Source of the DNA: Flavobacterium sp. KACC 22761
GTDB taxonomy: Bacteria; Bacteroidota; Bacteroidia; Flavobacteriales; Flavobacteriaceae
DNA length: 64,000 nucleotides
Assembly: GCF_034058155.1 (NCBI RefSeq)
Contig: NZ_CP139148.1
Coordinates: 2,976,001 to 3,040,000, forward strand
Direction of reading: 5' to 3'
Part shown: positions 35,727 through 44,669 of the stretch, one piece after another
Numbering within the stretch: position 1 is the first letter of the stretch
Layout: every line of letters begins with the position of its first letter
The notes under the pieces: model-generated
The model's input: only the letters and a program-made list of their open reading frames with translations
What the model was told of the DNA's origin: nothing
The model's database searches: none
Position numbers and translations under genes: made by a program

Positions 35727-37634
35727 TTATTTTTTCTGTTTCAGATGTTTGTCTAAGAATTTTTCCATCGCACCATAAAAATCAAAGCGATTATTTTGAT
35801 TTCTAAAACCATGTCCTTCATCATTTTTCACCATATATTCTACCACGACGCCACGTTTTTTTAAAGCTTCAACCATTTGGTCGCTTTCTGCTTTGTTTAC
35901 TCTTGGATCATTTGCTCCTTGTGCAATGAATAAAGGCGTTTTGATTTTATCAGCATGCAAAGCTGGCGATGCAGAGGCAAGCAATAAACTGTCTTTTTTA
36001 GGATCGCCCACCATTTCGTGAAACTGATCTAAATACGGTTTCCAATAAGGCGGAATCGTATTCATGAACGTAAATAAGTTGCTCACGCCCACGTAATCCA
36101 CTGCGGCAGCATATAAATCTGGTGTAAAAGTAATTCCGGCAAGTGTTGCATAACCGCCATAACTTCCGCCATAAATTGCAATACGATTTTCATCGGCAAT
36201 GCCTTCTTTTTTTAGCCATTCAACACCATCGGTAATATCGTCTTGCATGGTTTTTCCCCATTGTTTGAAGCTTGATTCCCAAAATTTCTTTCCGTAACCC
36301 GTGCTTCCTCTGTAGTTCATTTGCAGAACAGCATAACCGCGATTGGCCAAAAACTGAACTTCCGGATTGTAATACCAGCCGTCTCTTGCCCAAGGCCCGC
36401 CATGCGGATTGATGATTACAGGAAGGTTTTTAGGCTCAATTCCTAACGGAAGTGTCAAGTAACCGTGAATTTCTAAACCATCTCTTGATTTGTACGTTAT
36501 CGGTTTGATGTGGCTCATTTGATTTTCCTTAATCCAAGGATAAGGATCTGCGACTTCTTTTATATTTGAAGTTTTAAAATCATACAAATAGAATTTTCCT
36601 GGAGTTCTGTCATTTCCTGCCCAAACGATGGCTTTTGTTCTCGCATCATCGTAGCTTACAATATCAGTTTCATAACCTTCAATTTGTTTTTTCAAATTGT
36701 TGTTGATTGCTTCCCAATCTTTATCAAAGAAGTGTTTTTCTTGTTTCTCGGCTTCCCAATCAACAGAAGTTAAAGCTTGTTTTTTTCGATCGTAATTAAT
36801 GCCGTCTAAGTCATATTTGCTGTCAGCATATAATTCTTTCACATTTTTTTTGGCAACTGGATCATATTCAACCAAAACCACTTTGTCTTTCCCGATATTG
36901 CTCAATGCATAGATATTTTTATTGTCTTTGTCAAAAGAGGCAGGCGTAAAAACATCTTTGAAAGTAGTAGTGACCAAAGGCGTAAATGGCTCTTTTTCAG
37001 AATTTCTGTAATTCCATGTAATGTTTACACCATCTGTTTTTGAAGCCAGACGAATAACGCCATTATTATCGGTAACCCAACCGTCAAAGTTTTCTTTATT
37101 ATTGTAAAGCAATGTCAAAGTTCCGGTTTCGACATTCAAAATATAAGGATCAAAATACTCTTTAACTCTTTTATTGATTTGCACTATCAGTTCTTTTTCT
37201 TTTCCTGGAATGTCAATCAAAGCGTCTGTAATATCGCTCCTGATACCCGGAAAAGGTGTTAAAGCTTTTAAGTCGGTTCCGTCTGCTTTTACTGAAAAAA
37301 GTTGAAAATTTTCGTCACCGCCCACGTCCTGCGCATAAACAATTCGGTCGCCTTTCCAGAAATAATTGAAAATGCTTCGCAAAGTATCGTTGGTTACACG
37401 AACCGCTTTGGTATCATTTACTTTCTGAACAAAAATGTTGGTTTTTCCTTTGTAATCTGCACGATAACTAAAGTAGTTTCCATCTGGCGAAATTCGGAAA
37501 GAGCTTTTTTCTCCATTTTTGAAGAACGTTTTTACATCAATTAATGGGGCAGGTGTTTCTTTTGGCTCCTGTTTGCAGGAATTTAAAACCAAGGCTAAAA
37601 CAACTAAAACAGATAAAACGGATTTTTTAATCAT
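35727..37634 (-). CDS. S9-family (prolyl oligopeptidase-like) peptidase, lipoprotein
   Basis: A 635-residue protein with a lipobox (VLNSC, Cys about 19), so lipid-anchored in the envelope. A beta-propeller (about 40-380: SPDGNYFSYRADYKGKTNIFV) precedes an alpha/beta-hydrolase domain. The nucleophile Ser is in YGGSYGGYATLAG (about 488), the acid Asp in GANDPRVNKAESDQ and the catalytic His in EGHGFRNQNNR. The family cleaves short peptides. It may process peptides for uptake. Monocistronic. Confidence 0.93.
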   Translation of the reverse strand: MIKKSVLSVLVVLALVLNSCKQEPKETPAPLIDVKTFFKNGEKSSFRISPDGNYFSYRADYKGKTNIFVQKVNDTKAVRVTNDTLRSIFNYFWKGDRIVYAQDVGGDENFQLFSVKADGTDLKALTPFPGIRSDITDALIDIPGKEKELIVQINKRVKEYFDPYILNVETGTLTLLYNNKENFDGWVTDNNGVIRLASKTDGVNITWNYRNSEKEPFTPLVTTTFKDVFTPASFDKDNKNIYALSNIGKDKVVLVEYDPVAKKNVKELYADSKYDLDGINYDRKKQALTSVDWEAEKQEKHFFDKDWEAINNNLKKQIEGYETDIVSYDDARTKAIVWAGNDRTPGKFYLYDFKTSNIKEVADPYPWIKENQMSHIKPITYKSRDGLEIHGYLTLPLGIEPKNLPVIINPHGGPWARDGWYYNPEVQFLANRGYAVLQMNYRGSTGYGKKFWESSFKQWGKTMQDDITDGVEWLKKEGIADENRIAIYGGSYGGYATLAGITFTPDLYAAAVDYVGVSNLFTFMNTIPPYWKPYLDQFHEMVGDPKKDSLLLASASPALHADKIKTPLFIAQGANDPRVNKAESDQMVEALKKRGVVVEYMVKNDEGHGFRNQNNRFDFYGAMEKFLDKHLKQKK

Positions 37635-37881
37635 ATTTTGCTTTTTTGAGGTTTTGGGAATTACGAACTGCTAAAAAAGAATAAGATTTTCAATAATGTA
37701 TTGTGTTGAAAATCTGTGTTGTGTAATTTCAAAAATAAGAAAAAGTTTGCAATAAAAAATCTACGTATTTAAGTTTTATTTTCGCGCAGATTGTTAGCGC
37801 ATTCGAAAAGTTAGAAGACTTCGCAGCGGTTAATTTTAAAAAGAAGAGTATAGTTGAAGTTTTTTTAGGAAGAAGAAACAA

Positions 37882-38394
37882 TTATTGATCTACAAATGAA
37901 ATAAGATAATCGTTTGAGCTTGTAATCAAAAGATTATAACTTGTTCTGGTACTATTGTTTTCATTTTTTGAAGAAACGGTTAGTTCTATGGTAAGTCCTT
38001 TGCCGAGATATAGTTTTACAATGGCGTCATTTTGAACTTTAGAAACGATAAAATCATATCCTAAAGCTTTAAGTCTGTTGATATAAGAATTGTATTGGTC
38101 TTTGTTAGCAAACTGCAAGTTTAATCTATTTGCAGTGTCAGAGTAAGCATAAGTCAAGAAACTTTCTGCCAAATCATTAGTAGCGCTTTTGTTGTAGGTA
38201 AATGTTGCACTTGCCATTTCGTTATATTGAGGCGCATTTGCCGAAAGGAAAGTCCAATTTTTTTGAGTAACAAATTCTTCCACCTGTGCTACATCACTTT
38301 TTCTCAAAGCGATTAATTCATCGAGGGTTAGATTTTGGCAATAAAAATTATTGGCGTATGAAAGCAACAATACTAAAAAAATAAATTTTTTCAT
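37882..38394 (-). CDS. Hypothetical exported protein
   Basis: 170 residues with a signal peptide ending NNFYCQ. The mature part has repeated Tyr/Asn-rich stretches (TLDELIALRKSDVAQVEEFV; YINRLKALGYDFIVSKVQN) and a beta-rich C-terminus. No known family recognised. Monocistronic in a 1.3-kb stretch otherwise holding the leader of the next gene. Confidence 0.6.
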   Translation of the reverse strand: MKKFIFLVLLLSYANNFYCQNLTLDELIALRKSDVAQVEEFVTQKNWTFLSANAPQYNEMASATFTYNKSATNDLAESFLTYAYSDTANRLNLQFANKDQYNSYINRLKALGYDFIVSKVQNDAIVKLYLGKGLTIELTVSSKNENNSTRTSYNLLITSSNDYLISFVDQ

Positions 38395-38448
38395 TTTCGT
38401 AGATTTAATTGTTTACAGACAAAATTTTAAAAAGTACAGTCTATTTTT

Positions 38449-38463
38449 CCTGATCAGATCAGG
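38449..38463. repeat. 15-bp palindrome CCTGATC-A-GATCAGG
   Basis: A perfect palindrome in the 300-bp gene-free stretch 38395-38665. No other feature is seen there. Confidence 0.4.
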
Positions 38464-38665
38464 CCAGAAGCCACAAACAGGAAATAATCAGAATACTATG
38501 CAAAATAGTTTTCTGAGGTTCATAATTTTCGTTGGGGTAAATGATTTATTTTAATGCGGTAGGTAAGCTGTCAAGTTTTGGAGAGGTATAACGTGTAATT
38601 GTAAAGTTATTGATTTTTAATGATATAGCTTGTAAGGTTTTGAAAATAAGTGTGTTTTTGTTGTT

Positions 38666-38696
38666 TTGCTTATTTATAAGAAAAAACATATATTTG
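38666..38696 (+). promoter_or_regulatory. Strong Bacteroidota promoter for the Gre-like gene leader
   Basis: TTG at 38666-38668 (within TTTTG), a 20-bp spacer and TATATTTG at 38689-38696 match the consensus exactly. The start would be near 38702, about 300 nt before the Gre-like gene. Confidence 0.7.
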
Positions 38697-38702
38697 TTGA
38701 GT

Positions 38703-38795
38703 ATGAAAATGATTTACAATAATGGAAACTGCAAATTTATACTTAGTAAACAGCTGTTTGATGTGCTTGATGTACACCTTGTTGTATTTGCATGA
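38703..38795 (+). CDS. Possible 30-residue leader peptide
   Basis: An ATG a few bases after the predicted transcription start opens a 30-codon frame (MKMIYNNGNCKF..., ending VVFA). Leaderless initiation would be needed. Coding is uncertain; it may instead be part of a structured leader. Confidence 0.3.
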   Translation: MKMIYNNGNCKFILSKQLFDVLDVHLVVFA

Positions 38796-38836
38796 CGACA
38801 AATTCTTAAAAAACTCAAAAGAGTTTATTTCTTTTG

Positions 38837-38952
38837 CCCTGTCACAACTCTAGACAGGGAAATCTTTTACGATTTAAATTAAGTATTAATCTTCATTTTT
38901 TTTCAGGATAAGATATCATTGAATGAATCACTTTGTGTGTGATATTCAATGA
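38837..38952 (+). promoter_or_regulatory. Structured 5' leader of the Gre-like gene
   Basis: Two hairpins follow the mini-frame: CCCTGTC/GACAGGG (38837-38859) and TCATTGAAT/ATTCAATGA (38916-38924, 38944-38952), the latter extended by ATCAC/GTGAT. No U tract follows the second, so it is not a terminator. A regulatory role is inferred. Confidence 0.45.
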
Positions 38953-38998
38953 AGAGTTGTGTCGTATGTCTTGATGAAATGAAGCAAAGAAGAAAGTC

Positions 38999-39376
38999 AT
39001 GTCACAAAATATTATATTAACAACAGGAACCTACGATTTAATTAAGGATCATATAAGAAGAAAAAAAGTAACGGTAGAGGAAGAAGAATTGTTATTAAAC
39101 CAATTAAAAAAAGCTTCTCAAGTATTGCGAAAAGACTTGCCTCATGACATTGTTTCAATAAACAGAAGAATTACTTACAAAGATCACAACAAGAATGAAG
39201 AAAAAACAATTCTTCTTGTGGGTCCAGAAAAAGCAAAAGCAAGCAAAAACAAAATTTCAGTTCTTTCAGATGAAGGTATTGCTATGGTAGGATGCAAAGA
39301 AGGCAATATTATTGATTGGCCAACTAAAAAAGGAAATTTAAAACTAGAAATTTTAAAAGTGGAAATAGAAGCTTAG
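38999..39376 (+). CDS. GreA/GreB-family elongation factor-like protein (Rnk-like)
   Basis: A 125-residue protein with the C-terminal FKBP-like GreA/B fold. Motif signs are DIVSINRRITYKDHNKNEEKTILLVGPEKAKASKNKISVLSDEGIAMVGCKEGN. The N-terminal coiled coil is short, as in Rnk-type proteins, so it may bind RNA polymerase's secondary channel rather than stimulate RNA cleavage. The gene stands alone, with a 300-nt leader and a good terminator. Function is inferred from the fold only. Confidence 0.82.
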   Translation: MSQNIILTTGTYDLIKDHIRRKKVTVEEEELLLNQLKKASQVLRKDLPHDIVSINRRITYKDHNKNEEKTILLVGPEKAKASKNKISVLSDEGIAMVGCKEGNIIDWPTKKGNLKLEILKVEIEA

Positions 39377-39406
39377 TACGTTTCGTTTTCGGTTTAAGTT
39401 AAAATA

Positions 39407-39450
39407 AAACATCCCAATAAGAACTTGCTTTTTGGGATGTTTTTTTTGCG
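39407..39450 (+). terminator. Terminator of the Gre-like gene
   Basis: An 11-bp stem AAACATCCCAA/TTGGGATGTTT is followed by a long T run. Confidence 0.85.
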
Positions 39451-39469
39451 GATAAAATTTGCAAATGAG

Positions 39470-39742
39470 TTATTTCATTCCAGTTTCGAGATAGTTTTCA
39501 AAACCTCCGTTGTATATTTTTTCAACCCACTTTTTAAAATCTGCGGTGTTTTCAATTATATACGTTTTAGCATATTCTTTATCAAGATCTTTAATGATTT
39601 TGATGGTTTCTCCATTCTTGATTCTTTCATTTATTCTGTGAAGATCATTTGCGCAGAATTTAAAAAACGACAAAGTATCATATTCGCCAGAATTGTTGAG
39701 ATATAAAATCTCTTCTTCTGTATTGTAAAAATTATATCCCAT
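39470..39742 (-). CDS. Hypothetical protein cotranscribed with the SRPBCC gene
   Basis: 90 residues, soluble, no signal. Its sequence is charged, with a helical C-terminal half (NTADFKKWVEKIYNGGFENYL). No named family recognised. It starts 1 bp after the SRPBCC stop, so translational coupling is likely and the two may work together. Confidence 0.65.
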   Translation of the reverse strand: MGYNFYNTEEEILYLNNSGEYDTLSFFKFCANDLHRINERIKNGETIKIIKDLDKEYAKTYIIENTADFKKWVEKIYNGGFENYLETGMK

Positions 39743-39743
39743 T

Positions 39744-40238
39744 TTAATTATTAATCATCGGATTCAGATTCTCATTTTTATTACGCAAATCCAATCCTCC
39801 TTCGTAAACCGATTTTAGATTGGTCAAATAAAAATGCCAGCCGTTTGAACAGCCAAGTCTTATATTTTGTTTCGAATAATCATCTGTCGGAATATTGTGT
39901 TGATGCAATTCGACGATTGTATAACCATTCGTTTCGGTCAATTTTATATCAACAAGACAATTTCCTTCAAATGTAAATTGCAATTGATCTTTTCCGTTGG
40001 TTGAAGTAATTTTTCCTTTCATTGCATCTTTATACAAATACCAAAACCATTCATAAGTAGCGCCTTCCAAAACATTTTGGTCTTTGCCGATTGTTTTTTC
40101 ATTGGCATCAAAAAAAGATACTTTTTCTAGAAACCATTTTTCCAGTTCATTTGCAATTGTCCAAGCATTGTAAATGTTGCTGATTTTAGCTTTTATGGCT
40201 ATTTTTTTGGTGAATGATGTCCAGTCGAAGTTTTCCAT
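39744..40238 (-). CDS. SRPBCC/AHSA1-like domain protein
   Basis: A 164-residue soluble protein with the START-like fold pattern: IAIKAKISNIYNAWTIANELEKWF at the start, VLEGATYEWFW in the middle and NGWHFYLTNLKSVYEGGLDLR at the end. Members bind hydrophobic ligands or Hsp90 and act in stress or signalling; the ligand is unknown. It is upstream of a 90-residue hypothetical gene. Confidence 0.85.
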   Translation of the reverse strand: MENFDWTSFTKKIAIKAKISNIYNAWTIANELEKWFLEKVSFFDANEKTIGKDQNVLEGATYEWFWYLYKDAMKGKITSTNGKDQLQFTFEGNCLVDIKLTETNGYTIVELHQHNIPTDDYSKQNIRLGCSNGWHFYLTNLKSVYEGGLDLRNKNENLNPMINN

Positions 40239-40277
40239 ACTTTAAATTTTTAATGCTTAAAGTTTTTTATTCAATTT

Positions 40278-40649
40278 CTAGTTAGTACCATATCTACTTT
40301 CGCGATCGGTCAAATTTCTTTTGAGACCTTTAGTTCTTTCTTCTGTACATTCCGTAAGACAGGTATAATAAATTAACGGTTGAATACTTCCGCCATCATA
40401 TTCCTGTTTTTCAAAATCACATTTTGAATCTCTAAATTTTATCCAATTTTTCTGAGCTGCAATCAATAAACTTTTTTCTTTTTCATCTAATTTTTTTATT
40501 AGATTCTTATAAACTTGGTTAAGTTTATCATCTGCTTTTTTAAAATTATTAATGGCAGTCTCATTCATTTCAAGTTGCGTCTGTGCAAATAAAGTAGTGC
40601 TGCAACTAAATAAAAAGAATGTTGTAGAATATAGAAGGAAGTTTTTCAT
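40278..40649 (-). CDS. LprI/DUF1311 family exported protein
   Basis: A 123-residue protein with an N-terminal signal (FFLFSCSTTLFAQ). The FSCS could be read as a lipobox, but cleavage at FAQ is more typical here. The core LNQVYKNLIKKLDEKEKSLLIAAQKNWIKFRDSKCDFE is the LprI/DUF1311 motif (L..YK.L......LL.AQR.W..yRd..C). LprI homologues have been linked to lysozyme inhibition. Envelope role inferred. Confidence 0.88.
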   Translation of the reverse strand: MKNFLLYSTTFFLFSCSTTLFAQTQLEMNETAINNFKKADDKLNQVYKNLIKKLDEKEKSLLIAAQKNWIKFRDSKCDFEKQEYDGGSIQPLIYYTCLTECTEERTKGLKRNLTDRESRYGTN

Positions 40650-40822
40650 TTAATATAAATTTTACTGTCTTTTGGAAGTGTTGAAAGGTGTTCTCTGTGT
40701 AAATATAAAAAAGCTGTAGGATTATTTATAACTTTTGTTTTGATAATTTGTATTTCGCCAAACTTGAAGACAAATATTGATACAATTATGCTTTTCCGTA
40801 CCAATAGAAAACAAAGGATGCT

Positions 40823-40830
40823 TATATTTG
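40823..40830 (+). promoter_or_regulatory. -7 promoter box of the TPR gene
   Basis: TATATTTG lies 25 bp before the ATG at 40856. A -33 TTG is not obvious at the usual spacing. Confidence 0.45.
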
Positions 40831-40855
40831 ATTTAACCAAAAACAACCTAATCTT

Positions 40856-41914
40856 ATGAAAAACAACCTCTTTCTGTTTACTGCACTATGTTTTATTGTA
40901 ACAATCCAAGCTCAAAAAAGAGAATTTAAATGCCAGGAAATTTATAAAGCAGCCAAATTAATAGACGAAGGGAAATACGACGAAAGTATTGCAATTTTAA
41001 AAGAATGCGAAAAAGCAGATCCTAAAGATTATGCTTATCCGTATGAAATTGCATTGGCGTATACACATAAAGAAGAATATCAAAAAGCGATTGATCAGCT
41101 GGAAAAAATCAAAAATTATGCTGGAGTCGAAGCCGATCTTTATCAGTTACTAGGAAACAATTACGATTATGTCAAAAATCCTAAAAAAGCTATTGAAATT
41201 TATGAAGAAGGATTGACCAAATTCCCAAATGCTGGAAGATTGTACCTCGAAAAAGGCGTTGTTTATGAATCTCAAGAAAACTATGTGGAAGCCGTTTTGA
41301 GTTACGAAAAAGGAATAGAAGTTGATCCAATGTATCCTTCAAACTATTATAGAGCTTCATTATTGTATTTAGACTCAGATGACAAACTTGCAGGTTTAAT
41401 GTATGGAGAAATTTTTGTAAATATCGAAAGGACGACCAAACGAACACAAAAAATAAGCGAATTACTTTTCAACACATATAAAAACAATATTCAATTTAAG
41501 GACAACGAAATTAAGATTGATTTCTGCAAAAACGTAAATGATGACAACGTCGATGCTAAAAATTTAAAACTCCCGTTTTGTGCTGTTTATCGCAAAAATC
41601 TTTCGTTGAGTTTGCTTGGACAAAAAGAAATTACATTAAAATCACTTTCAGAAATCAGAACGGCATTTATTAAAAACTACTTTAAAGATGATTATAAGAA
41701 ATTCTCAAATGTGATTTTAGAGTATCAAAAAACCTTATTCGACGCTGGTTTGTTTGAAACGTACAATGAATACCTTTTTCAGATGGGCGCACAAGATGAA
41801 TTTGACGCTTGGCAAACAGCTAATCAGGATAAAATGGATGAATTTATTGCTTGGTATACCGTTCCTGAAAATATTTTAAAAATCACTAAAGAGAATACTT
41901 ATTTGGCGAATTAG
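40856..41914 (+). CDS. Exported tetratricopeptide repeat protein
   Basis: A 352-residue protein with a signal peptide (to TIQAQ) and at least four TPR units between residues 25 and 180 (e.g. AGRLYLEKGVVYESQENYVEAVLSYEKGIEVDP). The C-terminal half is helical, without a recognised domain, and rich in Asn/Lys. TPR proteins are protein-protein scaffolds. Monocistronic, with a clear terminator. Confidence 0.85.
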   Translation: MKNNLFLFTALCFIVTIQAQKREFKCQEIYKAAKLIDEGKYDESIAILKECEKADPKDYAYPYEIALAYTHKEEYQKAIDQLEKIKNYAGVEADLYQLLGNNYDYVKNPKKAIEIYEEGLTKFPNAGRLYLEKGVVYESQENYVEAVLSYEKGIEVDPMYPSNYYRASLLYLDSDDKLAGLMYGEIFVNIERTTKRTQKISELLFNTYKNNIQFKDNEIKIDFCKNVNDDNVDAKNLKLPFCAVYRKNLSLSLLGQKEITLKSLSEIRTAFIKNYFKDDYKKFSNVILEYQKTLFDAGLFETYNEYLFQMGAQDEFDAWQTANQDKMDEFIAWYTVPENILKITKENTYLAN

Positions 41915-41940
41915 AAAACATATTCTTTGCTATCATTTCG

Positions 41941-41974
41941 CAATCCTAAAAACTTTTAGGATTGTGAAATTTTT
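41941..41974 (+). terminator. Terminator of the TPR gene
   Basis: An 11-bp stem CAATCCTAAAA/TTTTAGGATTG, extended by ATTTCG/TGAAAT, is followed by T residues. Confidence 0.8.
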
Positions 41975-42021
41975 GATCTAGAACTCTTGAAAGTTGGACA
42001 AATTTATCTTTTAATATGAAT

Positions 42022-42499
42022 TCAAAATATAGTATTGTATCCAAGTAGATTTCCGATTGCGAGACCAGTAAAAATTAAACCAATAATGGTTAGCATAATT
42101 AGACCAAAGCCGTTGGAATTATCTTTTAAAATGAATTTTTCAGGGCTTTTTGAATGGTAAATTATTTTTACAGTTTTATTTATATTTTCCCTATAAAATC
42201 GAAATTGGTCTAAATTTGATGAGGTATAAAAAAAAGGGTTTTCCTGTGTTTTTTTTTTCTTCAGCAATTTGAAAGTCGATAATTGGTGTTTTGTACCTTT
42301 CTTCGTCTGATTCATAAGATATAATTTCTCCTCTAATTTCTATGCCATTTTTACTAATATCATTCAAGTATAAAACGGTGTAAACGACATAAATTAATAA
42401 AACTGTTCCTAGCATTGAAAAACAAATCACAGGTTTATAAAACATAAAGAAAACAAAAATCACAGCATATATTATTTGATATTTTTTATTAAAATCCAT
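42022..42499 (-). pseudogene. DUF3592-like membrane protein, frameshifted at an A10 tract
   Basis: Two overlapping minus-strand frames together make one DUF3592-like protein of about 158 residues. The 5' part (from 42499) has two TM helices and NGIEIRGEIISYESDEERYKTPIIDFQIAEEKK. The 3' part, in the next frame, continues FFYTSSNLDQFRF, INKTVKIIYHSKSPEKFIL and a C-terminal TM segment. The frames cross at a run of ten A residues (42249-42258, T on the plus strand). With nine A residues the gene would be intact. It may be a true mutation, a slippery phase-variable tract, or a base-calling error. Confidence 0.75.
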
Positions 42500-42624
42500 T
42501 GAGTGAGAATGTTTTATTTTGAATTGATTTTTTTAATATGGAAAACTTTTGCGTCGAACAATCTTAAAAGCTGTTCAGATGTTATTACGGACAATTCTTG
42601 AAATTTTATTTTACAATATTACTA

Positions 42625-43440
42625 CTAAAGTTGTCTTTTACAATCATTTGTTAACGCAATAACTAATGCAATACCGCAGAAAAGCAAGCATATAAGCGCA
42701 CGTACAATTTCGTTTCCGCCACCTGCTGATGGGTTTGCAACGGCATCGGGAATATGAAAGAACAGAAAAAAGAGAAAAAGTGTCAAGGCCAAAAGAAGCG
42801 CAATTGGTTTTATTACTATTTTGAAAATGATTGATATTCCAGAAACGACAAGCGCAACGCCAAAAAAGTATGTCCAAAACATAGGCCATGGCAACCATTT
42901 TGGAACCATTGTAGCGATAAAGCCGGCAAATGCAAAATGACTCAATCCAAATACGATGATCAAAATAGAATAAAAAACGCGTCCGCACGGAATTAATTTT
43001 TCTAAGAAGGATGTAAAATTCTTTTTGTCTTCAGGAGTATTGTTTTTTGGAAATGATCTCGCCATTACAAACGCTCCGCCACTATAGGTTAGGGCTTCGA
43101 GAGCGTTTATCCAAACTTGAAAATCTGGAGTTTTCTCAGTGCTGAGCATAATCATATAAGGCAAATGCGAAGCGATGACAGAAATGAGAAAACCAAATCC
43201 TAAATACAGACAAACCTTTCGGGTATCGAAGAATTTGATTTTAACTGCTCCCGAAATAATTAGTCCGCCAACGATTAAAATTATTCCCGCAAGGATAGAA
43301 AAAAAAGTGTATTCATGCGCCCAAGCCGGAAAAGGAGCTAAAATTTCGGAACGAAAATCTTTGAGAACAAGTTGATGAATTCCTAAAGCAACAACGCCGA
43401 TACCATAAAAGATACGGCCAATTTTAATAAGTTCTTTCAT
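42625..43440 (-). CDS. DoxX-like duplicated membrane protein
   Basis: A 271-residue protein of about eight TM helices. It appears as two related halves: KIGRIFYGIGVVALGIHQLVLKDF at the start and PCGRVFYSILIIVFGLSHFAFAGF near 150. The pattern GR.fY...i.fG..hf is that of DoxX/DoxD-like domains. Family members act in redox or quinone processes, but the role here is unknown. A short loop (about 129-140) joins the halves. Monocistronic or first gene of the accessory region. Confidence 0.8.
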   Translation of the reverse strand: MKELIKIGRIFYGIGVVALGIHQLVLKDFRSEILAPFPAWAHEYTFFSILAGIILIVGGLIISGAVKIKFFDTRKVCLYLGFGFLISVIASHLPYMIMLSTEKTPDFQVWINALEALTYSGGAFVMARSFPKNNTPEDKKNFTSFLEKLIPCGRVFYSILIIVFGLSHFAFAGFIATMVPKWLPWPMFWTYFFGVALVVSGISIIFKIVIKPIALLLALTLFLFFLFFHIPDAVANPSAGGGNEIVRALICLLFCGIALVIALTNDCKRQL

Positions 43441-43615
43441 TAGTGGTTAGGTTAGAAAAAATTATTAATGATTAGATTTTGGCAAGTATCAAATGTATAA
43501 AATTATTTTTAAGATGTTGATTTAGTGTTGTTTTTGTGATAAAAAAAAGAGCGAGTGCGAGCGTGAAGTAGAACTATTTATGCTTTTTTTAATAATCTGG
43601 ATTCGCAAGTAGCTT

Positions 43616-43870
43616 TTAACCTTTTATCCATCTTAGAAGAGGTAAAACTAATGAATAATAGAGCAACATTAGTCCAACTGCAAAAAATACGATACCTCCG
43701 CTAAATCCTTGTAAAGCATTAGATTGACTAACAGAAGTTTTTCGATTCTTAACTTCTTTCCACCATTTCCAAAAAAACTTCGTAAATAAGTAGCCTAAAA
43801 TTATTAGTGCAAAGCCTGCAATAGTGCAATAGATATCATCGATATCATTCCAAAACCAAAGATTATCCAT
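43616..43870 (-). CDS. Small two-helix membrane protein, hypothetical
   Basis: 84 residues. TM helices lie at about 17-35 and 58-77, separated by a basic loop (WKWWKEVKNRKTS). Not recognised. Its neighbours are other small orphan membrane proteins. Confidence 0.5.
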   Translation of the reverse strand: MDNLWFWNDIDDIYCTIAGFALIILGYLFTKFFWKWWKEVKNRKTSVSQSNALQGFSGGIVFFAVGLMLLYYSLVLPLLRWIKG

Positions 43871-43910
43871 TTTGTATTTTATTTTTATTCTTCTTCTAGT
43901 TCACCGTCCG

Positions 43911-44036
43911 ATAGCGTGGATTTGCAATCCGTGCCCACAAAGATTGGCTTTTTTAAGTTATTTGTATTGTGTCTTGTTGTTGCGGACACGGATTACTTCG
44001 CCAGTTCGCTATCACTCGTGTGCAAATCTGCGCTAA
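43911..44036. repeat. Inverted-repeat element copy A
   Basis: Left arm ATAGCGTGGATTTGCAATCC near 43911; right arm CGGACACGGATTAC ... TGCAAATCTGCGCT ending 44036. The right arm is interrupted by about 24 bp (TTCGCCAGTTCGCTATCACT...). It lies 23 bp beyond the 3' end of the gene at 44060. Related to copies B and C. Confidence 0.65.
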
Positions 44037-44059
44037 TGGGTTTTTGCTGGTGACTTTTT

Positions 44060-44605
44060 TTATGTTTTCTTTTTTAAAATTAGCAGAATTATAAAAAGCG
44101 GAATAAGAGAAAAATAAAAGTATATATGCAAAACAGCATTAGTTTTTGCCCTTTCAAACTCTCTTTCGTTTCCTAAAAAAACGTCGTCATTAATAGTATT
44201 TCGCCACACTTTAATCGGTTTTATATTTTCGTTTACAATGTTTGTGTCATGAAAGAAGTTAAAATTCATTCCTGTAAATCGTAATTCTTTTTTCTTTGCA
44301 GAATGCAATAGATTGCCTCTAATTACTGTAATATCTCTAGAAGTAGATTTTCCTTGACTGGAAGATGTTTCTATGTCAATAAAAACGGTATCTATTACAA
44401 AAATTTCTTTTTTGAGGTATTTTTCAGGATTGTTAAAAGCTTTATAATTATCAAAAGCTTTAGCAAAAGTTCCTAAAATATCCTTGTCTTTAATGCCATG
44501 TACAAGCATTGAAACACAAATAATAAACGAAAATATGAAATGAACTAATAATATAATTTTGACATATTTATATTTTTTGAAAAAAGGATGGTTTTCTAGG
44601 TTCAT
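44060..44605 (-). CDS. Hypothetical membrane protein
   Basis: 181 residues with an N-terminal TM helix (about 17-37), an extracytoplasmic stretch of about 120 residues with beta-rich segments (FVIDTVFIDIETSSSQGKSTSRD), and a C-terminal TM helix (about 158-178). No known domain recognised. Followed by inverted-repeat copy A on its 3' side. Confidence 0.6.
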   Translation of the reverse strand: MNLENHPFFKKYKYVKIILLVHFIFSFIICVSMLVHGIKDKDILGTFAKAFDNYKAFNNPEKYLKKEIFVIDTVFIDIETSSSQGKSTSRDITVIRGNLLHSAKKKELRFTGMNFNFFHDTNIVNENIKPIKVWRNTINDDVFLGNEREFERAKTNAVLHIYFYFSLIPLFIILLILKKKT

Positions 44606-44669
44606 TTAATTGCTAATTATTGGATTTCCATTGCTAACTTTTTATTTCGGACGGGGTTGCAAATGAAGA

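Noticed and set aside
35727..37634. Dipeptidyl peptidase IV of a defined specificity
   Set aside because: The S9 triad is clear, but the double-Glu motif deciding dipeptidyl specificity cannot be placed with confidence.
38610..38702. Longer start for the 30-residue leader frame
   Set aside because: It would lie upstream of the predicted promoter; only the part from 38703 could be transcribed from it.
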